Part shown: positions 12,521 to 24,164 of the stretch, one piece after another
Layout: each line of letters opens with the position of its first letter
Position numbering within the stretch: position 1 is the stretch's first letter
Assembly: GCA_963978545.1 (NCBI GenBank)
Contig: OZ021723.1
Location: 3,224,001 to 3,288,000 of the forward strand
Source: Linyphia triangularis
Taxonomy: Eukaryota > Arthropoda > Arachnida > Araneae > Linyphiidae
Reading direction: 5' to 3'
DNA: 64,000 nucleotides
The notes under the pieces: generated by a model
Told to the model about the DNA's origin: nothing
Databases searched by the model: none
What the model saw: the letters and a program-made list of their open reading frames with translations, nothing else
Made by a program: the position numbers and the translations under genes

Positions 12521-13672
12521 GACTGTCCTATAGCCCTTCATTGGAACGGAAAACGTCTGTCAAAATCTTTTGGATAAAGAAAGATTGACCGTTTGCCTTT
12601 ATATGTTTTGAGAGATGCTATCAAAAAACTTCTTAGTGTCTCAAAGTTGAGTGGTGGAGGAACCAAGAAATATTTTTTAAGGATTAATTTTTATGCTAGA
12701 CCATGGCAAGTTGAGAATTAAATTTGGACAAAGTTTTGATACTATGAGTGTAACTACTGGTTGTGTATAAGAGGCATACATTAATTTGGAGAAAAAATCG
12801 GACGTGAACTATTGTGGCTATCCTGCCGGCACCATGTCATACACTGTTAAAAAAAATTGTCCACTATGCACCAAAATTTGGTTTCCATTTAGCTGCCACC
12901 AACATTTGGTGCTTAGTTTCGCGATTTAATGGTGCTTACGGTCCGAGGTTGCACCATTAAATCGTGAAACTAAGCACCAAATGTTGGTGGCAGCTAAATG
13001 GGAACCAATTTTTGGTGCAAGGTGGAACAAAATTTTTAACAGTGTAGAACTACTATTAGAAAAGTTATTTAAGTTCTGCTATAGGCCATTATGTTCCCCA
13101 GAAGTTTTCCTCTTTAACAGACTTAAATCCGTTTGAAAAAGAATTGCACAAATAAATTTTAAGGATTTAGAACTGAAAGAAGACGCTGAAGAGTTTAAAG
13201 TTTCAAATGTAACCTTCCTTTCAATTGTGGATAAAGCTGTGATGATTAGAAATGAATATAAAAAAAGAAATCTATTTGACATTAATCGTTTTGGGCAATC
13301 CACTAGAGAAAACCCTTTGGAGAGCAGCAGGTGCTATTAATCACTCACCGTGGATGGCTAAACTCCTATACATTTTTAAATCCTTCTATTCAGAGACCAG
13401 CAAGAGGGTTTCCTTATAACTAATATAGAGAAGAAATGCAGCTCCAGCAATTTGTACAGTTCAATGCTTTTTTGTACAATAAAGACATGGACAGAAGCTC
13501 CAGTTTCTTCTGGTGGTGACTTGAACTTGTGGAAAAACGTTAAAAAGTATAAGAAAATTGATTCTAAAATTGGAATTGCAGCTGGAGAAGTTTTGAAAAA
13601 ACTGATATGGTATCTTTCAAATTAATTGGTTGGTTAGGCCATATTTTCACCCAGAATAACTGGGAAAAAAAT
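12521..13672 (+). pseudogene. Decayed transposase-like gene (HW[D/N]GK...CRHH...WMAK family)
   Basis: Translated in pieces, this matches the motif order of an uncharacterised protein family that I recall from arthropod genomes. It has LHWNGK (12536), then IDRLPLYV, LLSVSKLSGGGTK, SFDTMSVTTG (12732), IGRELLWLSCRHH (to 12835), NHSPWMAKLLY (about 13340), APVSSGGDLN, and LIWYLS (13602) followed by LVG-AIFSPRIT. The order is intact, but there are several stop codons, at least two frameshifts (one in the A run near 12795) and the MITE at 12842-13044, which splits the CRHH region from ELLLEKLF. The family usually has HWDGK, so the acidic residue is lost here. C-x-x-H is a feature of the hAT/Mutator/P-type DDE transposases. 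Calling the product a transposase is inference from that and from its position between inverted repeats. Confidence 0.72.
12842..13044. mobile_element. 203-bp hairpin MITE, copy 1
   Basis: Ends are CACTGTTAAAAA and its complement, flanked by TA at 12840-12841 and 13045-13046. Almost the whole element folds on itself: the arm gttcccatttagctgccacc and its complement surround a loop near ttacggtccgagg. It interrupts the decayed gene of the surrounding 2.65-kb element, so it arrived later. A second copy at 63595 differs at only four positions. It has no coding capacity. TA targets suggest mobilisation by a Tc1/mariner-type transposase, which is an inference. Confidence 0.92.
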
Positions 13673-14739
13673 TAAAAAGTAATGCAGATATGAATAACTC
13701 ACATGATTCCAGAAATATAAAAGGGTGCGAGCTATAAAAAATGTTGAAAGATAATGCCAGTCTTGGAGAATTTGTGACAAAAATAACTCTTGATATTTAT
13801 TTTTACTTACAAAATAACTCTTGATATGGTTACTTTTCAATATTACGTTATCGAACATATTTCTACTATGACAGTGGTTTTCGATGATCTGAATGGAAAC
13901 ATCTACATGATTTATGCTGTTTATAATTTCCATACCTAACCCATATTTTTTAGATGTTATTAATTATTCATTCACTTGATTTCAATTAAATATTGTTCTT
14001 GGTTGGAGATTGAGTGTCGTTTGAAAATGTTCATTAAGTACAACTGTACATTTAGAAACTTTGAATAGAGCTGAAACTTAGACACTCTTTATACTCGCTA
14101 GACCATTCTTTATTGAGTGAGAATTTTATGATTTGATATAATATTTTGGTATTTAGATAGTTCATTTTCGTCTTACAAAAATTGTAGCCAAGTGGTACTG
14201 TAAACCTTGGTTAAATGTTGATATAAACAACACTACTGATCTACATAACACCACACAAATTATTCATTTCGTATTTAGGTGTAATAATAGCTTATTTTGA
14301 ATGCTTTTCAGGATTTTATACCTAATTTATAGGGGCAATTTTATCAGAATCTCAAAGGATAATGGAGTAGCACGGGGAATTGATGAGCGTTTGTGAGCCG
14401 TGGAATAGCCCTAAACTGTTTAATTATTTCATAAACTCTAACTAACTTATTTAACATTTTTTAATTATGGTATAAATAAAAACTTTCTTTAAGAAAATTG
14501 CTTTCAATTGTAATTATTATCAAACCCACGACAAATATCCGAAAACGCACTAAATGCGAAATTTTACTGTTCATTGAGCACCATCTTTTAATTGGAGTAG
14601 GATTCTGAAATTTTGTTAGAAGGTTTGTATGGGTAGATGAAAAAAAAATGAGTGGGTGTCCTGGTCTCTAATTAAAAAAAAAAAAAAAAAAAAAATCCCC
14701 ACATATTTTGAATCATCCTAGTACCACATTCAGATTCAA

Positions 14740-15760
14740 ACGTACCGTATAAAGGAAAGGATAAGAAGCCCTAATTTTCTTTTTTCATTTTAGAAGTGTG
14801 TAGAAGATCGTATTAGTGTCTCAGTAATTGCTATGGAATATGGAACAAATGGTTCATAAATGCCACTAAGAAAATAGCATTTAAACTCGAGGAGATTTAT
14901 TAAAAGATGTGCATAATAACATGAACATAGATATAAACTGAACATAAATAATAATTTCTATTTATGCTATAAAATCCTCAATTGACTTCTACTATTATTT
15001 TATAGATTCTTATTTATACATTATACATTTAGTTATTATTGGCAAATATGCACATTCTACGTATACTATTTTAATAAACTGATCACAGATGACCTTAATT
15101 ACCACATTATTATTTTTTTTTTTTTTTTTTTTTGCTCCCTTTAGAATTATCATGATTGAAAACCTCTCCAGAATATTTTTCGTTCTATTTTGACTTTTTG
15201 TCCTTAATATTTTAGCAAAAATGTAAAAAAGCTCACTTTAAGGGACCGTGTAATAGAGATTGCGTCTTGAAGCATGCAAAACATTCGATTCTTCCCAGTG
15301 ATAAAGAAATTGACCTTCAAGATCTTCCAAAACATTTTCGCTCATAAGTGACGTGTTTCTCAACATAATGAACTGAAATTTGGTATCTATGGTAAACGAG
15401 GTATTCTAAATCGAATGAAAACATAAAAAATAAGTGTTCGTAATGAAATTAAATTTTTAAATATATAGTTAAATTTACTTAGTATACAGCACTTTAAGAA
15501 AAAAAAATTTGCATCAGACACATAGAAAATCGTCAACAAAACATGTTGGTGCAAAACGCAAGATTCTACGATGATTAGAACCGAACATATAGCCATTGTT
15601 GGATTTTTTTTCTTTTTTTGCGTACTGTAAATGTCTGTATATCTTACAATACCACTGTAAAATAGACTGCTTGGGCTGAACTTACCAGCAAGGAGATCAT
15701 AGTCCTCTTTATCTGAGGAAAAAAATCAATTCATTCCGCTGTATATATTTTTGATAACAA
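14740..15760. other. No gene recognised
   Basis: AT-rich sequence with a T run at about 15112-15133 and no exon-like or terminal-repeat structure that I can support. Confidence 0.5.
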
Positions 15761-15765
15761 TTTGT

Positions 15766-16368
15766 TAACATGTTATACTTTTTACCACATATTGTAACTA
15801 ATAATTTCTTCTTGAAAGTCCATACCTGTCTGCTCAAGATACTACTTGTCTCCTCTTTCTGTATATCACTGTTCGCAGTCATGTCAATTCAAACTTAAGA
15901 AGTAATTAATGAACGAGCATGTATAAACACATACAGCATATTGTTTCACAAATTGTCTGTATATGGTGAAAATAGTGAAGTATTATTTTAAAATTCTATT
16001 GTAATTTATGTTATCTTATTTTATTTATTAACAGCGATAATACAGGTTAGAAATAGGTGCTAACACCTAAAGCAATCCAGAAATTTTGAGATGTTTCTTT
16101 TTCGAAGAAATTGGCTGGATATTTCGAGACTATTCTCTCGCGCCTGTTTAAATAATTCAGTGTGACTTCGGATCCCGATGAAAGCTGAACGCTTTGTTTA
16201 CCTATTGGAGTGAGCTGAATTCGGAGTTGTTTTTATTGAAGCTTGTATTGAAGATTAATAGTGATTGCACCATTCTTTGAATAACTTTTGTGAGCTCTTG
16301 AAGGGAGAATAAATATTTTTATACCATAAAAACTGTGCCATCATTGACTCGGTGGAAAAATTCATAAC
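15766..16368 (+). mobile_element. Possible solo LTR
   Basis: The segment begins TGTTAT and ends ATAACA, an inverted terminal pair of the TG...CA type. It is less AT-rich than its surroundings and has an aataaa signal about 55 bp before the right end. No matching 5-bp target duplication, primer-binding site or second LTR was found. The call is weak, and the boundaries come only from the terminal motif. Confidence 0.3.
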
Positions 16369-16379
16369 AATATACATCT

Positions 16380-17800
16380 GTAAATATATTCAAGTGTTAT
16401 AGCATATAATTTGTGTTTCATTTATCACCATTAATATAATACAACAAGCTGTACCTTCATTTCAACTAATACTGACAGCTTTACTTTAAATTGGCCCCTT
16501 TAAATTAGACCTCTTTCGAGAATAATACTTTCTTTGATAAATTAAGTGGGATATAAAACTATGTCAAGAACCTAAATTATGGACGAGAAAAATGCCTTCA
16601 ATTTCATGGTACTCTAGTTTAATAGCTCGTGGGCATACTTATTTAGTACGCTGGCAGAAAAATATTGCTATCATTAAAATCCCATTATGTCCCTCAGTGA
16701 AACATATTTTATTTTATATTTTAATTTGTTCGGTCATGCAGTTAAAACAATAATTAATCATTTCTAAGTATTAGGAATAAAACTGCTGAAATTAAAAACT
16801 TTAATAGTTGTTGGAAGGTTAGAATCGTAATGTATTCGAAACATTCAACTTTAATATTGTGTATTTGAATGAGTTTTTTAAACTATGTGTCGAGTGAATT
16901 CGTAATTTGACGTAATAGAATTGTGTTTCAATATCTTATTTAGCATGTTTCTTTTTGTGACGACTGAAAGTTTAAATAATTAAGTTTGCTGTCAAAACTA
17001 TAATTTTCAAAATGCCTAAGGGGTTGTATTTTTCGGAGTTTTTTAAAATGGAAATTTGAAAGTTATTTTAAATCTTTAATATCAATGTACTTTTATTCTT
17101 AGACAAAAATTATTTCCAATTTATTTATGGCGAAATATGTATTACTTGTGACTTGCGTTGAAGTGTTTTTTGTTCATATATTTATACTTAGAAAAACTTT
17201 TGTTGATGAACTGTAGGTTTTAACAAAGTAGTCAAATGCGATGAAAATTTGATCTGGATTGAAAAGTGCTTTAGTTCCGATTTTTACGAACAATTTTTCA
17301 AGAGTCAATTTAAATGGTTCTAACGAAAGGACGAAAAGTAATAGTTCAATGCAATTGCACGTGAAAATTGATAATGCATACAATAAATATTTTGCTTACA
17401 ATTCAATAAAGTCTCAATAACAATACAATGTGTTTCATCTTTTCCACATTTTGAATTTTCTTTAGACCCAAAAAGTATTGATATGTATATGATAAGTGCG
17501 AGGATTCCTACAAACCGAAATTTAATGCATAAGCTTAATTTGCATTAAACTTTAATGTATATGAAACAACAAGGGATATTTTAAAATAATGTAAAAAAAC
17601 AGAAAAATGCCTGCAAGTACATTTTGTAGAAAAAATAATTTGTACTTAATTTCCTTGATAATTGATAGAATTATTTTTGGAATATGACATTTTGAATGTT
17701 CTCAATATCACTGAATACCAAGTTACAACATGACGGCAAAAATGTCGGGGAAAAAAAAAAAAAAAAACTTAATCCAATTATTGAAGGCTGTCTTTTCAAA
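16380..17800. other. No gene recognised
   Basis: AT-rich, ending in an A run at about 17750-17767. No splice-flanked open segment or repeat boundary was seen. Confidence 0.5.
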
Positions 17801-17814
17801 ACAATTAATTTTTA

Positions 17815-18480
17815 AGGCCATACATCATCTTGATTTGCATCTCGGCGAAATTGACAATCACAGCGTATCAGTAATAGCACTCCCATACCAGCGCAAATTT
17901 CAATAATACCATCGGATACCATCGGTGCAAAACAGGTAATATCGGATATTACAACAGCACTTAACCACAATATCTTCACACCATTGTAAAAGTCAGAGTA
18001 AATGCTTGATATACAGGAGCAAATTTCGAAAATAGCAGCTATTACATCGGCATAACAACCGACACAAATTATCACCACACAACGTAATTCACACCTTATC
18101 GCCACAAATCTCAAAAATAGCTGTCATAACATCAGCGTTAACGTTCGACTAAATGGCCATCACACACCAACGCAAATTACGGCTAGTAGAGAAACCTGAA
18201 CGTATGCAGATTCCACGTGTTTAGACTTGTGGGCATTGGAAATCGGATATTAACAACAGCGTAACACTTGCCGAAAACGATCATCACACAAATGTAAATA
18301 GCACCGGATGTAATCTAATACACTCCACACAAATCTTCGATTATATCGAATAAAATTATATCATCACACATCAATGTAAATCTTCGAAACAAAAATTGCC
18401 ATAAAGACGCAAATATCGGCAATAAGGGCCATTACATAAGCGTAATTTTCAGAAAAATGTCCAAATCCCTCATATCAACG
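17815..18480. repeat. Degenerate minisatellite with acgcaaat / atcacac motifs
   Basis: Phrases such as atcacacaccaacgcaaat, atcatcacacaaatgtaaat, catcacacatcaatgtaaat and attacataagcgtaa recur at roughly 55-70 bp spacing, with tcgaaaatagc-like links. The array is strongly diverged but compositionally distinct: richer in C and with few long T runs. A 100-codon minus-strand frame over it is a product of the repeat composition and I do not call it a gene. Confidence 0.55.
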
Positions 18481-18489
18481 TTAAAAAAG

Positions 18490-20010
18490 AAGTTAAAACA
18501 TGAGAAAAAAAAACGGCGTGATCGGCTCATTCATGATCGAAATTTCGGTCACAAAACCTGAAATTCGCGGAATTGTACCGCATCTGAAATGAGAAAGACA
18601 ATTTTATTAGGAAAGATAAAACTACTCAATCCACGAGAAAAATTGCAGAAACAGTGATTATTCTGTGAAAATTGTTTAAAAATTTTTTTTAAAAAAATGT
18701 CGCAATATTTGGCGCAAAAATCCTAAAAAAGGCCGTTTTGTATCAGGTTGTATCTAAATTTTAAATTGGCGCAGTTTGGTGCAGGCGTGCCATCCCTGCA
18801 GTTCGTAGAGTGCATTGATAAGCAGATTTACTTTAACTATTTGTCAGTGAATATTGTTTATTACACAGTGAGCAATCATGTTTTAAAAAATGTACGTGCA
18901 ATGTTATTTAATATAATATTCTTCAAAATGTAACTTAATACGTTTTCCTTTAAAAAGAAGATTTAATGTAAAAAATACGCGTAACAAAATATTCACTTTG
19001 ATGATATTCTGTCTAGTATAATTAAAAAAAAGAGTTTTCTTGAGAAATTTTATTTTTTTATAAATGTTAACTGAATTTATAAAGGATATTACCCGGAGTT
19101 AAAAATTAATCAAGATCTTTCAGGGATAAGGAATAAGAAATAAAATGACTGTATCACGATATTTCAAAGAATTTAATTTGAATATAACTAACAAGAAAAA
19201 GCAAAATTAATAAAAAAAAAAAAAAATGTGTCTTTAACTATTTCATTTACGACAGACTTAGCTTGAAAACTAATTCTATTACTTAAAGGACACCGATAAC
19301 TAACAAGATCAGAAAATCCTGCTCAAAAAACATTAATAAGTGTGAAAATTTCCTAGGTGATGAAAGAGTATACTTAAGATAAAAAATAGCGTTATCTCTT
19401 ATTGTTAATTACTGAATTAATTCAGGTAAGCTGAAATCAGGCTCAAACAATGGTGTAGTTAAAATGCGAGATTACAAATACAGCTGTACATTTAATTTAA
19501 TAAAAGAGTGAAATATTTTTCTATAACTAATTATTTTATTATAATTACTATGTGATAATATACCACAATACTATGCCATAGTGATATTGTATTTTTAAAT
19601 TGTTTAAAAGTATGATAAATGGCATATTTGAGAGTATACAATTATAAAAATTTTTGTTCAATTTTCAAGAAGCTGTAAAAAAGACCTGAAATTTGACCTG
19701 AGCGCATGGGAAATTTTCTGGTATAAGAAAGAAAAAAAAATATGTTCACATTTGTGCGCTATTATTTTAATTTATTTTATTTTTCTGTTTTTTACAAGTC
19801 GAATTCCAACATTTGTTTTGCTTTTATGTCACACTATTGTCTTTATTTTCTCGCAAATATTCGGATCAAACATCAGGTCTTTTTGACGAGTGTTTTTTTT
19901 TTTTTTTTACAGCATTTTGAATGTTGAACTATAATTGCAATTACCATGAACAATTTAAACGTATTTCTAAATAATAAATGTAAGGGATGTATGAGATTTT
20001 AGAATGTGTT
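18490..20010. other. No gene recognised
   Basis: A less AT-rich patch at 18510-18600 (gatcggctcattcatgatcg, ttcgcggaattgtaccgc) looks like a repeat remnant, but I see no partner for it. The rest is AT-rich with A and T runs. Confidence 0.4.
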
Positions 20011-20016
20011 TTATAA

Positions 20017-20256
20017 CATTTCCTTTACCAATATTGGAATCTTAGTCTCAGTGTGAACATCTACAATATGAAAAATAATGGATGCTATTATTATGAAACA
20101 CGCGTTTCAGTTGTTGGAACAAAGGACATATCGATTCATGTTGATCCTCAAAACATGAATATTTGCGTCAAAATAATTGCATACTATGCATTAGATTCAA
20201 AGACAAAGTCCGATAACAATACAGGAATGCATGAGCATACGTATTTTCAATATTAA
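20017..20256 (+). CDS. Candidate terminal coding exon, unknown product
   Basis: A frame open from 20017 to the TAA at 20254-20256 has a mixed, protein-like composition. Its middle reads RVSVVGTKDISIHVDPQ and its end HEHTYFQY. A possible acceptor, tcttagtctcag, ends at 20051 and leaves one base before the codon GTG at 20053, so a real exon could be 20052-20256. No start codon with context, domain or upstream partner exon was found. It may instead be a fragment of an old mobile element or a chance frame. The segment lacks the T/A runs of its surroundings, the main reason for listing it. Confidence 0.3.
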   Translation, partial: HFLYQYWNLSLSVNIYNMKNNGCYYYETRVSVVGTKDISIHVDPQNMNICVKIIAYYALDSKTKSDNNTGMHEHTYFQY

Positions 20257-20781
20257 AACAGTATGTCTCTTATATTGAAAATGTGTATCACGAAGGAAAT
20301 ATTTTCATCAAGGATAAAAATGTAGTTCTGAAGTAGATATGGAGACTGTATTAGGTTCTTGTCATAATAAAAGATGAATGAGAACTTAGCAAGAAGAGCA
20401 AAAAGAATAAGGCTTATCACACATACAAGAAGTAAAAAAAAAGCCCGATCAAACAAAAAAGCGACATATTTGTAAAAATGTACCATCAGCCCCTTTCATC
20501 ATCTTGCAGAAAAAAATGCGAATTTATTTGGAGACGGTTTTGGATCTGATTAAATTTGTTTTTTGATTCCTGTTTTTCCGGCCAGTTCGAGCAAGTAGAG
20601 GAAACTCTTTATGAAACACACGCCACTATAAGCATATATTATAAAACAATAACTAAAAATTAACTTACGGACAAAAATGGCTAAAAAAAAAAGAAAGAAA
20701 CGGTTGCAGTCAATGTACCTGAACTATAATAAAATGAAACACTGAATTAAATACCACTCCAACTGATCTCCTTTTCTTTAA

Positions 20782-20985
20782 CCCTTTGCACTCCAGTGGT
20801 GCCTCTCAGGCGACACACGATTGGATGCCAAACCACGAGAGGACCATTAGGTGTGATGCAGAAATTCGATGCAAGGCCAATGACTGTGTTTAGTTTCTAT
20901 GAAGCAAATCCATAAACACCAGCCGAACCTAAAATGTCTCGAGTTGCTGATTCCTCCGCGCGAAAAAGGCCTGGAGTGCAAAGGG
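20782..20985. mobile_element. piggyBac-like MITE, 204 bp
   Basis: The left end is CCCTTTGCACTCCAG and the right end is CTGGAGTGCAAAGGG, a perfect 15-bp inverted pair. It is flanked by TTAA at 20778-20781 and 20986-20989. TTAA duplication with a CCC... start is the hallmark of piggyBac-type ends. The interior is GC-richer than its surroundings and non-coding. Confidence 0.9.
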
Positions 20986-21311
20986 TTAATCAATAATATA
21001 TCAATTTAAAGACTAAGACCTAAGAAAGGCTAGTTTATTTACAATTGCATATTGCGTTATTTGTTTGAGAATCAAAGTTAAAAAAAAATAAAAGAAATAG
21101 TCTAAATATTTTGGAAAGTTGTTATAGCACAAAGTAGATAGCAGCACTATATAGAAAAGAAAAAAGAAGAGTTGAAGCAAGTTGAGGTAACCCAAGGAAA
21201 CTTATATCTCTCAGCAATAAAATAGAATATCTAACACTGATGACTTTTTTTTTTTAAAAATCCTCAAAGAAATATTTGTAGTATTGTTGATATTTTTTGA
21301 CAACCCAGAGA

Positions 21312-21579
21312 AATTCATTGCTGAGAGATATATCGATATAGATTAGTTGAAATAACAAGAGAATATTCATTGAATAAATTTGTATGTGCACAATGTTATT
21401 ATTTTTTTGCAAAGAATTCCAAGTAATTACACAGAATTTACAACAAAATTCACTGCTGAGTGATGTATCGATGTAGTAGAAGGATAATAAACATTGAATA
21501 AATTTTATGTATACATTGTTATTGTTTTTTATTAATCAATTACTACAAAAATTAATTCAGATGATTTTATTGATTTATA
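21312..21579. repeat. Tandem repeat of about 135 bp, two units left of a transposon
   Basis: The unit beginning tcattgctgagagatatatcgat at 21316 recurs at about 21450 (tcactgctgagtgatgtatcgat). Both run to a shared gaataaatt...acattgttatt end. A third, more diverged unit lies beyond the transposon at about 24170-24265. Confidence 0.65.
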
Positions 21580-24153
21580 CAGCGCGTCCCCGTATAACCT
21601 GGCCGACCTTTATTTTTGACACCATTGGTCCTAGATGCATAGTCCCAATTGAAGAAATGTTTTAAATCGTTAAAATATTTTTACTGAAGGGTTTTTAAGT
21701 TAGCAAAGGGGTTGATATAAAAATTACGGATTGTAAATTTTTATACGGTCCCCAGTTCCCCCAACTCATATTTAGAAAAATTTAGCCCATGAAAAAACAT
21801 TTCAAATAAAAAAAAATTGAAATTTGTTAGACCAATTGGAGTTTGGAGTTTAAAGTTTTAACACTATTTGGAGGGCCCGTACATAAATTGAAATGAGGAA
21901 ATATCGTCATATTGGAATAACAACGAGCTTCTAGACTAGGTTTGACTATGGCAAACCAGTTGTTATTCATCATCACCTAAAACATTATAATTGTTTACTA
22001 TAAACTGCTTTGGAAAAAAAAAAAAAAAAAGGAAAAAAAAAAAATTACAAATGATACAACGCAACAGCAAACAAACTTATAAACAATTTTAATTAAGTAA
22101 TTTTAAATAATAACATAATCAGAAAGCAGCGCTTTTTGTTACACAAACAAAAATAAAAGGTGAGAGAAATAAAAAAGTGAAAAGGAAAAATAACCTCTTT
22201 CTTAATTACATATTCTCCAAGTGTTTTCCTTCGACTAAAATACCTAAGCGCACACGTCATTCAAATTCATCTTCAATATTTTTCAGCATTAAAGGCGTAA
22301 TACACCTGGCAGCGGATAAAATTCGATTCTGCATATCTAATAGACTCGTCGATTTTTTTTCATATATCTTGCTTTTCAAAAATCCTCAAAGAAAGAATTC
22401 TAAAGGATTTAGATCTGGAAATCTAGGAGGCTATTCTACCAGACCTTCATAGCCGATAATGTTGTCTTGAAACTCACCCCACAAGGGGTGGTGCACCATC
22501 CTGTTGAAACCACATCATTTTAATGTCTGCTAACACGACATAGTCATCTAGAAAATCAGATAAAGTTCCCTGTAACAGGTTCGCATACTTTTTAACCTAT
22601 TAATGTATCAGCAAAAAAGAAAGGTCCTACTAATGCTCCCTTCCATATGCCACACAAACGGACCATCGCACTTGATGCTTGTTTGGTCGGATCACATGAG
22701 GATTTTGCAGGGACCAAAAGTGTGTGTTTTGCCTATTTACTATTCCAGTTCTTGAAAACGTACACTCATCAGAAAATGGAATGTTATTCACAAATGATGA
22801 ATCCAATTCTAGTTTGTTCATGATGAAATTGCAGAAATCAAACCGTCTATTTTCATCCCCGGGCAAAAATTCTTGCACCAATCACGGGCGATAAGGAGAT
22901 ACACCGTGTCGGTTTAAGACTCTCCACACATGGGCTTTTGAGTATCCACATGCTTCACTAATGTCCCTGACACTAGACTGAGGAAAAACAAGAGCATGGC
23001 CCAAAATTTCTTCGTCAGAGACAACCACTCTTGTATTTCCGGATCATGGACGTCTTCCTATGCTACCTGTTTCTCGCAAACGCTTTACAATATTTAAAAT
23101 CGTAGCTTTAGATGGATGGATGCCATTTGGAAATAATTTAATTGCAGATTGTCTTGCAGATTCTCCCTCATTTCGATTACACTGGCCGTATAGAAATAGC
23201 ATTTCTGCGTACTGTTCCGCAGTGTACATTTTAACTACGAGGATTGACAAAATAGCTAAATACATCTGGTATCAGTATGACCTACTTGTATTCTGAAGTG
23301 ATGAACATACATTATTGGTTTTCTACCTACCAATCAATAATCTGCCACTAAAATTTGCATAGGAACCTGCAAATCCCACAGTACTACATGCTAATTTACA
23401 CATAAGGGTCGGGCATTTTTTATTCCTTTTTAGAATTTTTTTTTTTTTTTTTTTTACCACTAACGTAATTTTTTGTTGTTGATATTTCTAAAATTTTAGG
23501 GATAGTCGAAAAATGTAAGTACAATTTTAGGGATAAACGAAAATTTAAGGAAATATAGGAATTTTAGGGCGAATGCGACTCATGCACAACACAAGAGTGT
23601 GAATTTGTTCGGCCTCATCAGATTTAATTTTTTTTTTCCATCCTACGTGGTCGAAAGATTTTTGTTAGTTTTAGGGAGTATGGCACCTATTATCTCTTGC
23701 AAACGAGTTCAGCATCCACAATTCACTATAGACATTGATAGATCGTATTCATGCATTTGATTACAGAATAATTTTCCGAACGCAATTCCTTTTTCTCTGT
23801 ATTTCATTTTGTGTACATGCCCTTAAAATATGTTAATGACCACGGGTGTAAAGTGGTATAAGTCACTAAATTCCATTTTTCATATCTCCATGAATATTGG
23901 TCGTTCAAATTTCAATTTTTTTTTTGTTTGAAATGTTTTTTCATCGGCAACATTTTTCTAAATATAAGTTGGGGGAACTGGGGACTGTATAAAAATTTAC
24001 AATCCGTAATTTTTATACCATCCCCTTTTCTAACTTAAAAACTATTCAATAAAAATATTTTAACGATTTAAAACATTTCTTCAATTGGTACTATGCATCT
24101 AGGACCAACGTTGTAGAAAATAAAGGTCGGCCAGGTTATACGGGGACACGCTG
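21580..24153 (-). mobile_element. Tc1/mariner-superfamily element with about 255-bp TIRs
   Basis: The ends CAGCGCGTCCCCGTATAACC and CAGCGTGTCCCCGTATAACC (right end reversed) are flanked by TA at 21578-21579 and 24154-24155. Inverted similarity continues from the tips to about 21835 on the left and 23895 on the right, far longer than the 20-30 bp usual for Tc1/mariner. It contains a decayed transposase on the minus strand (22206-23265). The element sits between units of a local tandem repeat, so its 2574-bp extent is well defined. Confidence 0.93.
22206..23265 (-). pseudogene. Transposase pseudogene, IS630/Tc1/mariner type with arthropod HTH
   Basis: The start reads MYTAEQYAEMLFLYG from 23229; an in-frame ATG at 23265 is also possible. 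An N-terminal helix-turn-helix follows (NIVKRLRETGSIGRRP), resembling the DUF4817-type domain of arthropod transposases. The first catalytic Asp is in PFSDE (22768-22770), the second in WFQQDG (22498-22500) and the acidic third in PDLNPLEFFL (22398-22400), spaced as in DD34E allowing for frameshifts. Full length would be about 340 residues. Two TGA stops (22882-22884 and 23044-23046) follow CC and could be decayed CGA codons. Further stops and shifts below 22650 make it non-functional. The TAA at 22206-22208 is a plausible original end. Confidence 0.88.
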
Positions 24154-24164
24154 TATATAAATAT

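Larger units (their letters stand above)
12071..14720 (+). mobile_element. 2.65-kb DNA transposon, Mutator-like ends, 9-bp TSD
   Basis: The left end TAGGGTGGTTCAAAAC and the reverse complement of the right end TAGGATGATTCAAAAT match. Similarity continues inward for about 175 bp, including gagaccaggacacc-like, cctactcc and gtgctcaatg phrases. It is flanked by a perfect 9-bp duplication, gtaccacat, at 12062-12070 and 14721-14729. A 9-bp TSD with long TIRs is typical of Mutator-like (MULE) elements. It contains the decayed transposase-like gene at 12521-13672, the 203-bp MITE at 12842 and an A run at 14674-14695. The superfamily is an inference from ends plus a CxxH motif. Confidence 0.8.

Noticed and set aside
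17812..18114. 100-codon minus-strand frame with a membrane-like look
   Set aside because: It lies inside the degenerate minisatellite. The open frame follows from repeat composition, and no splice sites or start context fit.
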